Source of the DNA: an uncultured Pelagibacteraceae bacterium
Lineage (GTDB): Bacteria; Pseudomonadota; Alphaproteobacteria; Pelagibacterales; Pelagibacteraceae
Assembly (NCBI GenBank): GCA_902535155.1
Contig: CACASB010000003.1
Coordinates: 1 to 55,000 of the forward strand
Length of the DNA stretch: 55,000 nucleotides
Direction of reading: 5' to 3'
Position numbers and translations under genes: made by a program
The notes under the pieces: generated by a model
What the model was told of the DNA's origin: nothing
Database searches by the model: none
Seen by the model: the letters and a program-made list of their open reading frames with translations, nothing else
Shown: positions 1 through 8,446 of the stretch, piece by piece
Numbering within the stretch: the first letter of the stretch is position 1
Layout: every line of letters begins with the position of its first letter

Positions 1-840
1 GCTGGCGTTAAAAGAATTGTAATTGCTAATCCTGTAAGAGACAAAGTTCAAAGTGCTGCAGTTTTATATGCAGCTAAAAAGTGTGGAGTAAAGGAAATTT
101 ATAGAGTTGGAGGTGCTCAAGCAATAGCCGCTCTTACTTATGGCACAAAAACAATTCAACGAGTAGATAAGATAGTTGGTCCAGGGAATATTTATGTTGC
201 TGCAGCAAAAAAAATGGTTTTTGGTGAAGTTGGAATTGATATGATAGCTGGTCCATCTGAAATAACTGTTGTTGCTGATAAAAGCTCAAATATTAAATGG
301 GTTGCCGCTGACCTCATAGGTCAAGCAGAACATGACATTAACGCACAATGTATACTTATTTCAAAAAATAAGGCATTAATTGATAAAGTTCAAAAAGAAC
401 TAAAACTGCAATTAGAAAGTTTACCGCGAAAAAAAATTGCTCTAGGTAGTTTGAAAAAAAATGGTCTTTTAATTTTTGCAAATACAGATAAAAAAATTTC
501 AAATATTATAAATATCATAGCACCAGAGCATTTAGAGCTCAGTGTAGATAAATTTAAAACTATTTTAAAGAATGTAAAAAATGCAGGTTCTATATGTACT
601 GGAAAATATTCCGCAATGGCGGTAACAGATTATTGTGCAGGTAGTAATCATACATTACCAACACATTCTTCAGCAAAATTTTTTAGCGGTCTATCTGTTT
701 TTGATTTTTTTAAAAGAATTTCTTACATAAATTTATCAAAAAAGGGTATTGAAACTATTGGTGAAAAAGTTATAAATCTTGCAACTTATGAAGGTTTAGA
801 TGGACATGCTAAATCAGTAAAATTAAGAATAGGAGATTAA
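1..840 (+). CDS. hisD: Histidinol dehydrogenase, 3' part
   Basis: Catalyses the last two oxidations of histidine synthesis, L-histinol to L-histidine, in the cytoplasm with NAD and a zinc ion. The reading frame is open from base 1, so the N-terminal part lies outside the window; about 279 residues are seen. The family core is clear: GGAQAIAAL near residues 38-46, VGPGN followed by VAAAKK, then DMIAGPSE, the QAEHD stretch that supplies a zinc ligand, and EHLEL. The segment with TDYCAGSNHTLPT is also typical of HisD. infA follows after 3 nt. The other his genes in this window (hisS, hisZ, hisG) lie separately at 4.2-7.2 kb. Identity is certain; only the 5' end is missing. Confidence 0.97.
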   Translation, partial: AGVKRIVIANPVRDKVQSAAVLYAAKKCGVKEIYRVGGAQAIAALTYGTKTIQRVDKIVGPGNIYVAAAKKMVFGEVGIDMIAGPSEITVVADKSSNIKWVAADLIGQAEHDINAQCILISKNKALIDKVQKELKLQLESLPRKKIALGSLKKNGLLIFANTDKKISNIINIIAPEHLELSVDKFKTILKNVKNAGSICTGKYSAMAVTDYCAGSNHTLPTHSSAKFFSGLSVFDFFKRISYINLSKKGIETIGEKVINLATYEGLDGHAKSVKLRIGD

Positions 841-843
841 TTA

Positions 844-1059
844 TTGTCTAAACAAGATTCTTTAGAATTTAAAGGGAAGGTAATAGATCTTTTACCTAAT
901 GCGATGTTTAGAGTTAAATTAGAAAACAATCATATTGTAACAGCTCATACTGCTGGGAAACTGAGAAAGAATAGAATCAGAGTTTTACAAGGAGATAACG
1001 TTACAGTAGAAGTTACCCCCTACGATTTAACTAAAGGGCGGATCATATTCAGATTTTAA
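844..1059 (+). CDS. infA: Translation initiation factor IF-1
   Basis: IF-1 binds the A site of the 30S subunit and assists IF-2 and IF-3 in start-codon selection. The 71-residue protein has the usual length and a single S1-like OB fold; the block [12 protein letters not shown] and the run [14 protein letters not shown] are diagnostic. It starts with TTG three bases after the hisD stop; no ATG or GTG gives a full-length product, and the N-terminus [10 protein letters not shown] aligns with alphaproteobacterial IF-1. A tRNA-Phe gene begins one base after the stop, so mRNA and tRNA are probably cut from one transcript. Confidence 0.96.
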   Translation: MSKQDSLEFKGKVIDLLPNAMFRVKLENNHIVTAHTAGKLRKNRIRVLQGDNVTVEVTPYDLTKGRIIFRF

Positions 1060-1060
1060 C

Positions 1061-1135
1061 GGCCTTGTAGCTCAGTAGTAGAGCAGTACCCTGAAAAGGT
1101 ATGTGTCGTAAGTGCGATTCTTACCAAGGCCACCA
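1061..1135 (+). tRNA. tRNA-Phe (anticodon GAA)
   Basis: Complete cloverleaf with encoded CCA. The acceptor arm pairs 1061-1067 with 1125-1131 in seven Watson-Crick pairs, discriminator A1132, CCA 1133-1135. D stem GCTC/GAGC; anticodon loop CTGAAAA at 1091-1097 with GAA at 1093-1095; T stem GTAAG/CTTAC at 1108-1112 and 1120-1124. Two positions are unusual: the D loop is AGTAGTA, with A where the invariant G18 is expected, and the T loop is TGCGATT, with G where T55 is expected. These two bases normally pair with each other. G19 and C56 are kept. The gene is one base downstream of infA. Confidence 0.93.
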
Positions 1136-1200
1136 CCAAAGTGACATTAAGTCAGTTTAAATTACTTGCATTGAATTTAGAAATCTAATAACAAGCTTGG

Positions 1201-1214
1201 AGCTTAATTAAGCT
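1201..1214. promoter_or_regulatory. 14-bp perfect palindrome in the csp leader
   Basis: AGCTTAATTAAGCT is a perfect 14-bp palindrome 29 bp before the csp start codon. It has no loop, so a DNA-level dimeric binding site or an RNA dimerisation element is more likely than a hairpin. No matching regulator is known to me. Confidence 0.3.
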
Positions 1215-1242
1215 TAAGTAAAATAAATAACGAAAGAGTAAA

Positions 1243-1452
1243 ATGAGTCTAAAAGGTAAAGTAAAGTGGTTTAATGGAAAAAAAGGTTATGGTTTCATTG
1301 AACGTGAAGACAAGGAAAAAGATGTGTTCGTACATGCTTCCGCTGTAAGAGATGCAGGTTTAAGATTCTTAAACGAAGGAGACGAATTAACATTTGAAGT
1401 TGAAGACGGTGACAAAGGTCCTGCCGCAGTAAAACTGCAAAAAACTTCTTAA
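1243..1452 (+). CDS. Cold-shock family RNA chaperone
   Basis: Small single-domain cold-shock protein of 69 residues that melts RNA secondary structure in the cytoplasm. Both RNA-binding motifs are visible: RNP1 as KGYGFIE (about residues 14-20) and RNP2 as VFVHASA (28-34), plus the leading KGKVKWFN. It has the usual family length. A ~107-bp leader separates it from tRNA-Phe, and it ends before a convergent terminator hairpin, so it may be its own transcription unit. Leaders of csp genes often regulate mRNA folding, but no cold-box motif was recognised. Which csp paralogue this is cannot be said. Confidence 0.95.
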   Translation: MSLKGKVKWFNGKKGYGFIEREDKEKDVFVHASAVRDAGLRFLNEGDELTFEVEDGDKGPAAVKLQKTS

Positions 1453-1465
1453 TTTAAATTCACAA

Positions 1466-1517
1466 TTACATATAGGGGTAAACTAATTATTTTTTAATAA
1501 TTACACCCTATATGTAA
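1466..1517. terminator. Bidirectional terminator between convergent genes
   Basis: A 12-bp perfect inverted repeat pairs 1466-1477 (TTACATATAGGG) with 1506-1517. Inside it a second 7-bp inverted repeat pairs 1485-1491 with 1496-1502. It lies between the csp gene and the convergent gene ending at 1501; its right arm overlaps the last codons of that gene. Position and symmetry suit termination of both transcripts, although the U tract is weak. Confidence 0.6.
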
Positions 1518-3906
1518 ACTTGTGTTTAAAAAAATCATTAAAAGATAAGTAAGCCATTAAATAAGATATAAACGCTAAAAGATATAAAAATTTAAATCCA
1601 AAGTACATAGAATTATATTCTAAAAGACCACCAACTAATGCACCTAATATATTACAAGATAAAGTATTTGCTGTTGAACCTGATTTAATCAATTCTCTAG
1701 AAAAAGCTAATCCAGAAAATAATACTGGCAGAGTTAAAACAATTGGTACTAAAACTTTTAATATATAAGTTGGATAATTATAATAATTTACAAATGTAAT
1801 GCTCAAACTTATTAATATGGAAAATAATAAAAAAAAATATATTTGATTATTGGAGATTTTAACATTTTTGATAATTAGTAAATTGGCGATATAAGCCATG
1901 AATAATACTGATATAATTACTATACTTACTACTATCCAAGTGCTGCCATAAATTTTTGCCAACTCAGTAATTCCTTTAGTTTCCATCAACATAAAACCAA
2001 CACCAAGAAAGAAACTTGTAAAAGAAAACTTTGATAAATTTATACCGGTATGTTTTTTTATGAAAATAAATGATACGATAAATATAAAAGAAAGTAATAA
2101 CATATACGACAAAGGATATATTCTGTAAGACATGTAAAAAAATGGCCAGTCATCTGTCGACATGTCCACTTTTTCTATTGTTGAGTTTGGTAGAAATAAA
2201 TTGGTACGTTTATAATTTGTATCAAACAAATCTATGTCGATCTTATTGTCAGAAACTGCAAAAATATATATGTTATCAATAAATTTTTCTGGGTTGTTTC
2301 TAGTTAATACTAAAGGAGGATTTGCTTTAAAACTTTCATTTAACATTTTATAAATTTTAATCCCCATTTCTCTTGTCGATACTGCAAAGCTTAAAATTAT
2401 AATTCCTTTATTACTTAGTTTTTGTTTGGCCTCAAAGAAAGATTCTACTGTGTAGACGTAACTGTCTAATCTGACACCTCCTTTTCCTGATAAGTTAGCA
2501 TGGGAATCTAAAATACTATAAATAATCAGATCGTATTCTTCATCAGTTTCTTTTATAAAATTCCTTGCATCGTTGATAGTGAGTTTTACTCTTTTGTTTA
2601 AATATGGTTTTTCAGGGTGAAACTTTATACCTAAATCAGCTACTAGGGGATCTATTTCAACTGCATCAATTTTTGCATCTGAGTTCCTTAAAGAGGCCGC
2701 AACATCATTTCCTACACCACTACCAACAATTAAAGTCTTGTTTGACTTAAAATTTTTAATTTTATGAGGAAGGGAATATAAATTGTGCCAATCTTTGTTT
2801 TGTTTTATATAAAATTCTTCCGATAAATTCAGCGGAACTTGTAACCATATATTATTTGATTTGATTTGCATTGGAGCACTATTATCGCTGAAATATTCCA
2901 CACTCACATTTTGATATGGTGAATGATAATCTGCACTATCTGTTTTTTCAAAAACATTTAAAAAGAAAACTAAAATAAAAAATGAAAACGTAGTTATTAA
3001 AAAATCCCTACTATTTTTAATTAGAAAAATAGCTAAAATAAAAAAACTAAAGGTTAACCAAATTATAGGACCAGTCCATAAAAACGACAGCACAGAAAAA
3101 ATAATAACACCAATAATACTTCCTATGAGATCATAGCTATATGCTTGTAAAGGATCCGTTTTGTACATCAGTCTAGCAACTAAATGACCAAGAGGAACAA
3201 AACAAATTGCATTAATCAAAAAAACTATAACAATAAATGCGTAAATTATACCAACATGAAAAAAACCTCTAGCTACAGACTGACCAATGTTCCATTGCTC
3301 TGAAACAGGATTTTGGAGAAATAAAGTTATTGGTGTATCTTTTAACAAGTACATGAACAAAATTTGTAAAGCTGTTATAGGCATAACCCATGCAAGTGAA
3401 AATATTCTTTTATTGGAAAGAGAGTAGCCAATACCCAAACCAAGGAAACATGAGATTAAGCTTAGATTTTTAAAATATGCAAATATTTGGAAATAAGAAG
3501 AATGGATACGTATCATCGCAAGCTCATGAAATAAACATAGACATGCTGCTAAAGCGATTAAATAGTATAAATTTTTGTCCTTCACTTTTTTATATTCTTC
3601 AAATTTTACAAGATCATTAAATTTTCTTAAGAACAATATTTTTTTGGAATTAAAAATTATTATAATAATTGAAATAAAAAATATTGATGCAACAATAATA
3701 TTCCAATAATAAACGTCTAAATCAGTTATGAGAAACTTTATTCTTTCGGGTGTTTCTGATTTTATTATGTAATTTAAAACTGTATCAAAGCCATTGTCAT
3801 ACAAAACTTGAAATGGTTGTTGATTAGATAAAAAATAAAACAAAAAGCTTGAAATAATTATAAAGATAAACGAGATAAATATTTTAAATCTAAAACTTAA
3901 TTGCAT
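1501..3906 (-). CDS. Polytopic membrane protein with spermidine-synthase-like domain
   Basis: 801-residue protein with a membrane-embedded N-terminal half (roughly eight to ten hydrophobic helices, residues 1-310), a soluble Rossmann domain (about 330-620) and further hydrophobic helices at the C-terminus. The soluble domain has a nucleotide-binding loop LIVGSGVGND, an acidic residue after the next strand (AVEIDP), and YDLIIYSILDSHA, matching the fold of spermidine synthase and related aminopropyl- or methyltransferases. Such fusions are widespread but mostly uncharacterised; substrate is unknown, and the canonical spermidine-synthase active-site aspartates are not all evident, so a real polyamine role is unproven. 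It stands alone between csp (convergent) and tRNA-His (divergent). Confidence 0.75.
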   Translation of the reverse strand: MQLSFRFKIFISFIFIIISSFLFYFLSNQQPFQVLYDNGFDTVLNYIIKSETPERIKFLITDLDVYYWNIIVASIFFISIIIIIFNSKKILFLRKFNDLVKFEEYKKVKDKNLYYLIALAACLCLFHELAMIRIHSSYFQIFAYFKNLSLISCFLGLGIGYSLSNKRIFSLAWVMPITALQILFMYLLKDTPITLFLQNPVSEQWNIGQSVARGFFHVGIIYAFIVIVFLINAICFVPLGHLVARLMYKTDPLQAYSYDLIGSIIGVIIFSVLSFLWTGPIIWLTFSFFILAIFLIKNSRDFLITTFSFFILVFFLNVFEKTDSADYHSPYQNVSVEYFSDNSAPMQIKSNNIWLQVPLNLSEEFYIKQNKDWHNLYSLPHKIKNFKSNKTLIVGSGVGNDVAASLRNSDAKIDAVEIDPLVADLGIKFHPEKPYLNKRVKLTINDARNFIKETDEEYDLIIYSILDSHANLSGKGGVRLDSYVYTVESFFEAKQKLSNKGIIILSFAVSTREMGIKIYKMLNESFKANPPLVLTRNNPEKFIDNIYIFAVSDNKIDIDLFDTNYKRTNLFLPNSTIEKVDMSTDDWPFFYMSYRIYPLSYMLLLSFIFIVSFIFIKKHTGINLSKFSFTSFFLGVGFMLMETKGITELAKIYGSTWIVVSIVIISVLFMAYIANLLIIKNVKISNNQIYFFLLFSILISLSITFVNYYNYPTYILKVLVPIVLTLPVLFSGLAFSRELIKSGSTANTLSCNILGALVGGLLEYNSMYFGFKFLYLLAFISYLMAYLSFNDFFKHKFTYRV

Positions 3907-4120
3907 TTCTATTTGTTTAATAAAAAAAGTAGTTATATTGTTTTATTTATATTTTTAGTATTGATTTCAAGAAAATAATGACTAGATTAAGCTCATGATT
4001 TGTAAAAATTCATATTCTGCAAAAATTCACAGACATCATTTTCATGCTGGCTGAAAGCTAGCTATTTAACAATAAAATAAATTTAAAATTAACTACAATT
4101 AGTATAAAACAAATAGAGGA
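3907..4120. other. Intergenic region between divergent transcription units
   Basis: 214 bp of very AT-rich DNA separating the membrane protein gene (minus) from tRNA-His (plus). The only clear structure is a 6-bp imperfect hairpin GCTGGC/GCTAGC at 4046-4062 with a TGAAA loop, about 60 bp before the tRNA. Promoters in both directions must lie here, but none matches the consensus well enough to be called. Confidence 0.5.
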
Positions 4121-4197
4121 GCACGGGTAGCTCAGTTGGTTAGAGCAGCGGTTTGTGGAACCGAAGGTCGACAGTTCGAATCTGTCCCCGTGTACCA
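4121..4197 (+). tRNA. tRNA-His (anticodon GTG), derived alphaproteobacterial type
   Basis: Cloverleaf with acceptor 4121-4127 against 4187-4193, D stem GCTC/GAGC with normal AGTTGGTTA loop, anticodon loop TTGTGGA with GTG at 4155-4157, T arm GACAG/CTGTC with loop TTCGAAT, and encoded CCA at 4195-4197. The acceptor end departs from the usual tRNA-His: discriminator is A73 (4194) rather than C, position 72 is T, so the first pair is G1-U72, and base 4120 (position -1) is A, not G. This loss of the G-1:C73 identity pair is known from a large alphaproteobacterial clade with a divergent HisRS. The matching hisS starts 5 nt downstream. Confidence 0.96.
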
Positions 4198-4201
4198 AAA
4201 A

Positions 4202-5536
4202 ATGGAAAAACAAAAAAAAATAAAACCTCCAAAGGAATTACCTTCAGGTTTTGAAGATAGAAAAGAAAAAGAGCTTTTAATTAGAGACTTCATAATTTCA
4301 AAGATTAAAGAAGTAATGGTTAAGTATGGTTTTCAATATCTTGAAACACCAAGTTTTGAATATACTGAGAGTATAGGCAAATTTTTACCTGATAAAGAAA
4401 GACCTGGAGAAGGTGTATTTTCCTTTAAGGACGAAAACAAGTGGTTGTCTTTACGTTACGACTTAACCGCACCTTTAGCAAGATATGTAGCAAAAAATTT
4501 TAATGAAATACCAAAACCTTTTAAACGTTATCAATTAGGAACCGTATGGAGGAATGAAAAACCAGGACCAGGAAGATTTAGAGAATTTCTTCAGTTTGAT
4601 GCTGATTATGTTGGTACAAAAAATTTACAAGCAGATGCAGAATTATGTGTAATGATATCAGAAATTTTAGAAAATTGTGGCTTAGCTAAAGATGATTATA
4701 TAGTCAAAATATCATCTAGAAAAATTACTGACGTATTATTTGAAAAACTTAAAATTCAATCCGAGGAAAAAATTTCTATAATTCTTCGAGCTTTAGATAA
4801 AATAGATAGACTAGGTTGGACCGAGGTAAAAAAATTACTGGGCGAAGGTAGAAAAGATAAATCAGGAGATTACACAAAAGGAGCAGATTTAAAAGATGAT
4901 CAAATCGAAATTATTGAAAATTCTTTAAATGTAAATTTACCTGAGAGCGAAGATTTAAAAGAAATAATAAAAATATTTAAAGATTATAAATTTAATAACT
5001 ATAAATTTGACCCCTCAGTAATAAGAGGTTTAGAGTATTACACAGGCCCAATATTTGAAGTTAATCTAAATTTTAGTGTAAAGAATTCAAAGGGACAAGT
5101 TATTCAATTTGGATCAATAGGTGGCGGGGGAAGATACGATAATTTAGTAAGTAACTTTGGTAATCTTGATTATCCAGCAACCGGTATATCAGTAGGCTTA
5201 GATAGACTTGTGTTTGCACTGATGCAAAAAAAAGAATTTGATTTAAGAGTTACGCGTCCTGTAATGATTAGTGTTTTTGATCAAAATAATATGGAAATAT
5301 ATATAGAAATATTAAAAAGACTAAGATCGGAAAATATTAGTTCCGAGATTTATCCTGGAGAGGGAAAAATTAAAAAACAAATGGAGTATGCTAATAAAAT
5401 TGGCTCTCCTTGTGTAATTTTTATTGGGGATGAAGAAATTCAAAAATCTGAGGTCAAAGTAAAAGATCTTAAATCTGGTGATGAAATCAACATTAAAAAA
5501 GAAAATATTATCAATGAAATTAAAAAACTTATCTGA
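4202..5536 (+). CDS. hisS: Histidyl-tRNA synthetase (divergent alphaproteobacterial type)
   Basis: Class II synthetase that charges tRNA-His. The 444-residue protein starts at ATG 4202, five bases after the tRNA-His CCA; an upstream in-frame ATG lies inside the tRNA gene and is rejected. Visible motifs: motif 1 region near PSGFEDRKEKE, motif 2 around RYQLGTVWRNEKPGPGRFREF, the histidine-binding motif RGLEYYTG, the glycine loop GGGGRYD and motif 3 GLDRLVFAL. The form of motif 2 and of the N-terminus matches the divergent type found in alphaproteobacteria whose tRNA-His lacks G-1. hisZ, its paralogue, follows with a 23-nt overlap, and hisG is directly behind. Confidence 0.95.
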   Translation: MEKQKKIKPPKELPSGFEDRKEKELLIRDFIISKIKEVMVKYGFQYLETPSFEYTESIGKFLPDKERPGEGVFSFKDENKWLSLRYDLTAPLARYVAKNFNEIPKPFKRYQLGTVWRNEKPGPGRFREFLQFDADYVGTKNLQADAELCVMISEILENCGLAKDDYIVKISSRKITDVLFEKLKIQSEEKISIILRALDKIDRLGWTEVKKLLGEGRKDKSGDYTKGADLKDDQIEIIENSLNVNLPESEDLKEIIKIFKDYKFNNYKFDPSVIRGLEYYTGPIFEVNLNFSVKNSKGQVIQFGSIGGGGRYDNLVSNFGNLDYPATGISVGLDRLVFALMQKKEFDLRVTRPVMISVFDQNNMEIYIEILKRLRSENISSEIYPGEGKIKKQMEYANKIGSPCVIFIGDEEIQKSEVKVKDLKSGDEINIKKENIINEIKKLI

Positions 5537-6566
5537 AAAAATTCTAAAAAATATTAAGTCTAAAGGTTTTAAACATATTGAATTAGAATCAGTTATTGAA
5601 ACAAATCATATAGTTGAAAGATCAGGAGAAAACTTTAGAAGATTTATTTTTTCTTTTAAGGATGAAAATGGAAATGAACTTTGCTTGAGGCCAGATCTAA
5701 CAATTGCATCATGTATAAGATATTTAAATAAAAAAAAAACAAAAGTCGAAAGTGTAGTTTATAATGGACAGGCATTTAGGAAGACATTTAATAAAAAAGA
5801 ACCAATAATAAAAAATCAGATTGGTTTTGAGATAATAGGATCTAGAAAGGAAAAAGAAGACGATAAGAAAATCCTAGAAACATCAATAAAAAGCTTATCA
5901 CAATTCAAATTTGGATCAGGAAAATTGATTATAAGCAATGTAGAAATTTTTAAATTATTATTAAGTAAGCTCGATATACCAAAGAGATGGAGATTAAGAC
6001 TTCAAAGACACTACTGGAGAGAAAGTTACTTCAATGATCTTTTAAAAAGATTGGAGACAAATTCAGATGTTGACCCAACTGTTGTTGAAATAGACCAAAA
6101 AAAATTCAAGAAAATGTGTAAGCAGGATCAATCAAGAATAATTGCAGGCAGGTCTTTAAACGAAATTTTAACAAGGTTTGATAATAAAATAAAAGATCCA
6201 AGAAGAGCTAAAAAGGGAAAAAATGTATCAAAGATTATTAAGGAATTTTTAAACATCAATTGTCCAGTTAAAGTAGCTTCAAATAAATTAAACAGTTTTT
6301 TTAGAAAAAATAAAATTAACATTAAAGTTCAAAATGATTATTTTCCAGTGACAAAAAATAAATTAGGAAAACTTGATGTTAGATATTCATCTGTATTCGG
6401 GCTACAGTTAGAATATTATACAGGATTGGTCTTTAAAATAGATATTAAAGTAAATTCAAAATACAAAAATATAATTAATGGGGGAAGATACGATAATTTA
6501 ATTTCGGATCTTGGTTCAGTTAAAAATATACCAGCTGTGGGAGCAGCTTTAAATTTAAATTATTAA
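5514..6566 (+). CDS. hisZ: ATP phosphoribosyltransferase regulatory subunit
   Basis: HisZ is a catalytically inactive HisRS-like protein that activates the short form of HisG and confers feedback control by histidine. The 350-residue protein keeps class II synthetase fold signatures: IFSFKDENGNELCLRPDLT near the N-terminus, GQAFRKT, and LQLEYYTGLVFKI with NGGRYDNLISDLG near the C-terminus. The anticodon-binding domain of HisRS is absent, as expected. ATG 5514 was chosen because it keeps family length; ATG 5478 would lie deeper in hisS and add 12 residues. hisG begins at the base after its stop, so expression of both subunits is coupled. Confidence 0.88.
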   Translation: MKLKNLSEKILKNIKSKGFKHIELESVIETNHIVERSGENFRRFIFSFKDENGNELCLRPDLTIASCIRYLNKKKTKVESVVYNGQAFRKTFNKKEPIIKNQIGFEIIGSRKEKEDDKKILETSIKSLSQFKFGSGKLIISNVEIFKLLLSKLDIPKRWRLRLQRHYWRESYFNDLLKRLETNSDVDPTVVEIDQKKFKKMCKQDQSRIIAGRSLNEILTRFDNKIKDPRRAKKGKNVSKIIKEFLNINCPVKVASNKLNSFFRKNKINIKVQNDYFPVTKNKLGKLDVRYSSVFGLQLEYYTGLVFKIDIKVNSKYKNIINGGRYDNLISDLGSVKNIPAVGAALNLNY

Positions 6567-7244
6567 ATGATTAAAATTGGAATACCTAGCAAAGGAAGAT
6601 TGCGAAAAAATATTCTAAGTATTTTTTCAAAAAATAAACTAATGCTTACATCTGAAAGAGGTGAAAGAGACTTGTTTGGTTATATAAAAGGCTTCAAGAA
6701 TGTAAATATCAATTACCTTCATGCAAGAGAAATAATAGAAAGATTAGGAGACGGTTCTTTAGATTTTGGCTTTTCTGGATATGACTTGCTTAAAGAAAGT
6801 GAGCTAAATATTCAAAAAAAGATAACAGTAAAAAAAAAATATAATTTTGGATATGCAAAGTTAGTAGTTGCAATTCCTGATGAGTGGATTGATGTTCAAA
6901 CAATAGCTGATCTTGAAGAGATTGCTTTTGAATTTAAGGATAATAAAAAAACCAGGTTAAGGGTGGCAACAAAGTACCCAAATTTAACAAGAGATTTTTT
7001 ATTTTCCAAAGGAGTTACACAATTTAAACTTGTTAAAAGCTTGGGCGCCACAGAAGTTTATCCTTTCACTGGGTCATCAGAGATAATTTCTGATATTACT
7101 TCAACCGGTGAAACTTTAAAAGCTAATAACCTGAGAGTTTTAAAAGACGGAGAAATTTTAAAATCACAAGCATGTCTTCTAATTTCTAAAAGAGTAAAAA
7201 ATTCTGACAGTTTAAGAAAGGTAATAAATAAACTTTCAAAATAA
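6567..7244 (+). CDS. hisG: ATP phosphoribosyltransferase, short form
   Basis: First enzyme of histidine synthesis: joins ATP and PRPP to phosphoribosyl-ATP. At 225 residues it is the short form, lacking the C-terminal regulatory domain of long HisG, which fits the hisZ gene directly upstream. Visible motifs are the N-terminal IGIPSKGRL, LDFGFSGYDLL, RVATKYPNLTRDF and the PRPP-binding region GATEVYPFTGSSEIISDI. The start ATG follows the hisZ stop without a gap. One base separates its stop from that of the convergent DNA methyltransferase, marking the edge between the core his cluster and the accessory block. Confidence 0.95.
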   Translation: MIKIGIPSKGRLRKNILSIFSKNKLMLTSERGERDLFGYIKGFKNVNINYLHAREIIERLGDGSLDFGFSGYDLLKESELNIQKKITVKKKYNFGYAKLVVAIPDEWIDVQTIADLEEIAFEFKDNKKTRLRVATKYPNLTRDFLFSKGVTQFKLVKSLGATEVYPFTGSSEIISDITSTGETLKANNLRVLKDGEILKSQACLLISKRVKNSDSLRKVINKLSK

Positions 7245-7245
7245 T

Positions 7246-8424
7246 TTATTCCTCAAAATCAAAATATCCCTGAACTGCTTCCTTACCAGTAAAATATAAA
7301 TCCTTTCCATTCGCTTTGATCATCCACTCATGATGATAAGAAATTCTTTGTTCTCTTTTCTTCAAAGCATCTTTAACAGCAATCATTATTTTTTTTGCAC
7401 CCTCTACCGGTACTGCCATCCCAATTTGTCTTCTTATAGATTCTTTGCCACCACAAAAGTTATAATCATCGGGAAATGTCTGTAGTCTTGCTCTTTCTCT
7501 ATTCGTTAATGCTCTTGGTTCCTCATAATGGTATACATGAGTTCCTCCACCTCCGCTACCTGTGACAGTATAAGACGGTTCATTTCTATTTAACCTTTTG
7601 TAAATATGGCTCATTCGAGCCTTAGTTACACCTGGCAAACCATCTTCGTCATTTCCCAAATCCCAAACGTTTTTACCCTCAGCTGTTTTTTTTAATCGTC
7701 TTACAACTCTTTCATCATGATTTGTAAGTTCCTGATGTTCTGCCCACTTGGGAATATTTGCTAATCCTTGCTCACAATTAATGATATTTTGTTTTTTTGG
7801 CTTTTGATAGCTAATGTTGTTTTCTTTAAATATATCATCCCTGAAACCAACTAAAATAATCCTATGACGTTTTTGAGGAACTCCATATTCCTCAAATTTA
7901 TAATTATCTGCATAAATTCTATATCCATGTTTTGAGCAACCAGCCAAGTCTTTCATAATTTTTTTAAAGTTCATATAATTTCTATTCCTTAATTCTCCTG
8001 CAAATTCTTTTTTAACAAGACTAGGGTGTTTTTTATTATTCTTGAATTTTTTACCAATAGAGGTAACGTTTTCTGCAACAAAAAATTCTGGCTCAAAATA
8101 ATCTAATACTTTACAAGCGTATGTATAAAGTCCCCCATAATCTCCCTCCATTTTCTTTTTTTTACCAACAAGACTAAAATCATTGCACGGAAAACCAAAA
8201 AGCAAACCATTAATGTTTCCATACTCACTTTTTATTTTTTTAAGGTTATTTTTACGGGTAAATTTATTTACACCAGTAGCAAATACCGGACATTTTTGAT
8301 TTTTTTCAAATGTTTTACAAGAATCTTCGTGGTCATCATTACCCCATATATGACTAAAACCTGCCTGCCTTGCTCCTTCTCCAAAACCTCCAGCTCCACA
8401 AAATAATTCACCAATCTTAAACAT
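7246..8424 (-). CDS. DNA (cytosine-5) methyltransferase
   Basis: 392-residue C5 cytosine methyltransferase that transfers methyl from SAM to cytosine in a specific DNA site. Motif I LFCGAGGFGEG (residues 7-17) binds SAM; motif IV GFPCNDFS carries catalytic Cys80; motif VI is ENV (118-120); motif VIII QKRHRIILVGFR; motifs IX/X appear around RALTNRERARLQTFPD and QIGMAVPV. The variable region between VIII and IX, with ARMSHIYKRLNRNEPSYT, should set sequence specificity, which cannot be read from the sequence. Upstream is a purine-rich SD (AAAGGAAAG) 13 bases before ATG. It is transcribed away from a plus-strand unit with a GHKL ATPase and a Vsr-like nuclease; together they look like a restriction-modification system. 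Confidence 0.95.
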   Translation of the reverse strand: MFKIGELFCGAGGFGEGARQAGFSHIWGNDDHEDSCKTFEKNQKCPVFATGVNKFTRKNNLKKIKSEYGNINGLLFGFPCNDFSLVGKKKKMEGDYGGLYTYACKVLDYFEPEFFVAENVTSIGKKFKNNKKHPSLVKKEFAGELRNRNYMNFKKIMKDLAGCSKHGYRIYADNYKFEEYGVPQKRHRIILVGFRDDIFKENNISYQKPKKQNIINCEQGLANIPKWAEHQELTNHDERVVRRLKKTAEGKNVWDLGNDEDGLPGVTKARMSHIYKRLNRNEPSYTVTGSGGGGTHVYHYEEPRALTNRERARLQTFPDDYNFCGGKESIRRQIGMAVPVEGAKKIMIAVKDALKKREQRISYHHEWMIKANGKDLYFTGKEAVQGYFDFEE

Positions 8425-8446
8425 TTTGTTGACTTTCCTTTCTATT

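Noticed and set aside
4136-4201. Longer hisS start inside tRNA-His
   Set aside because: Would translate the tRNA gene; ATG 4202 gives the family length.
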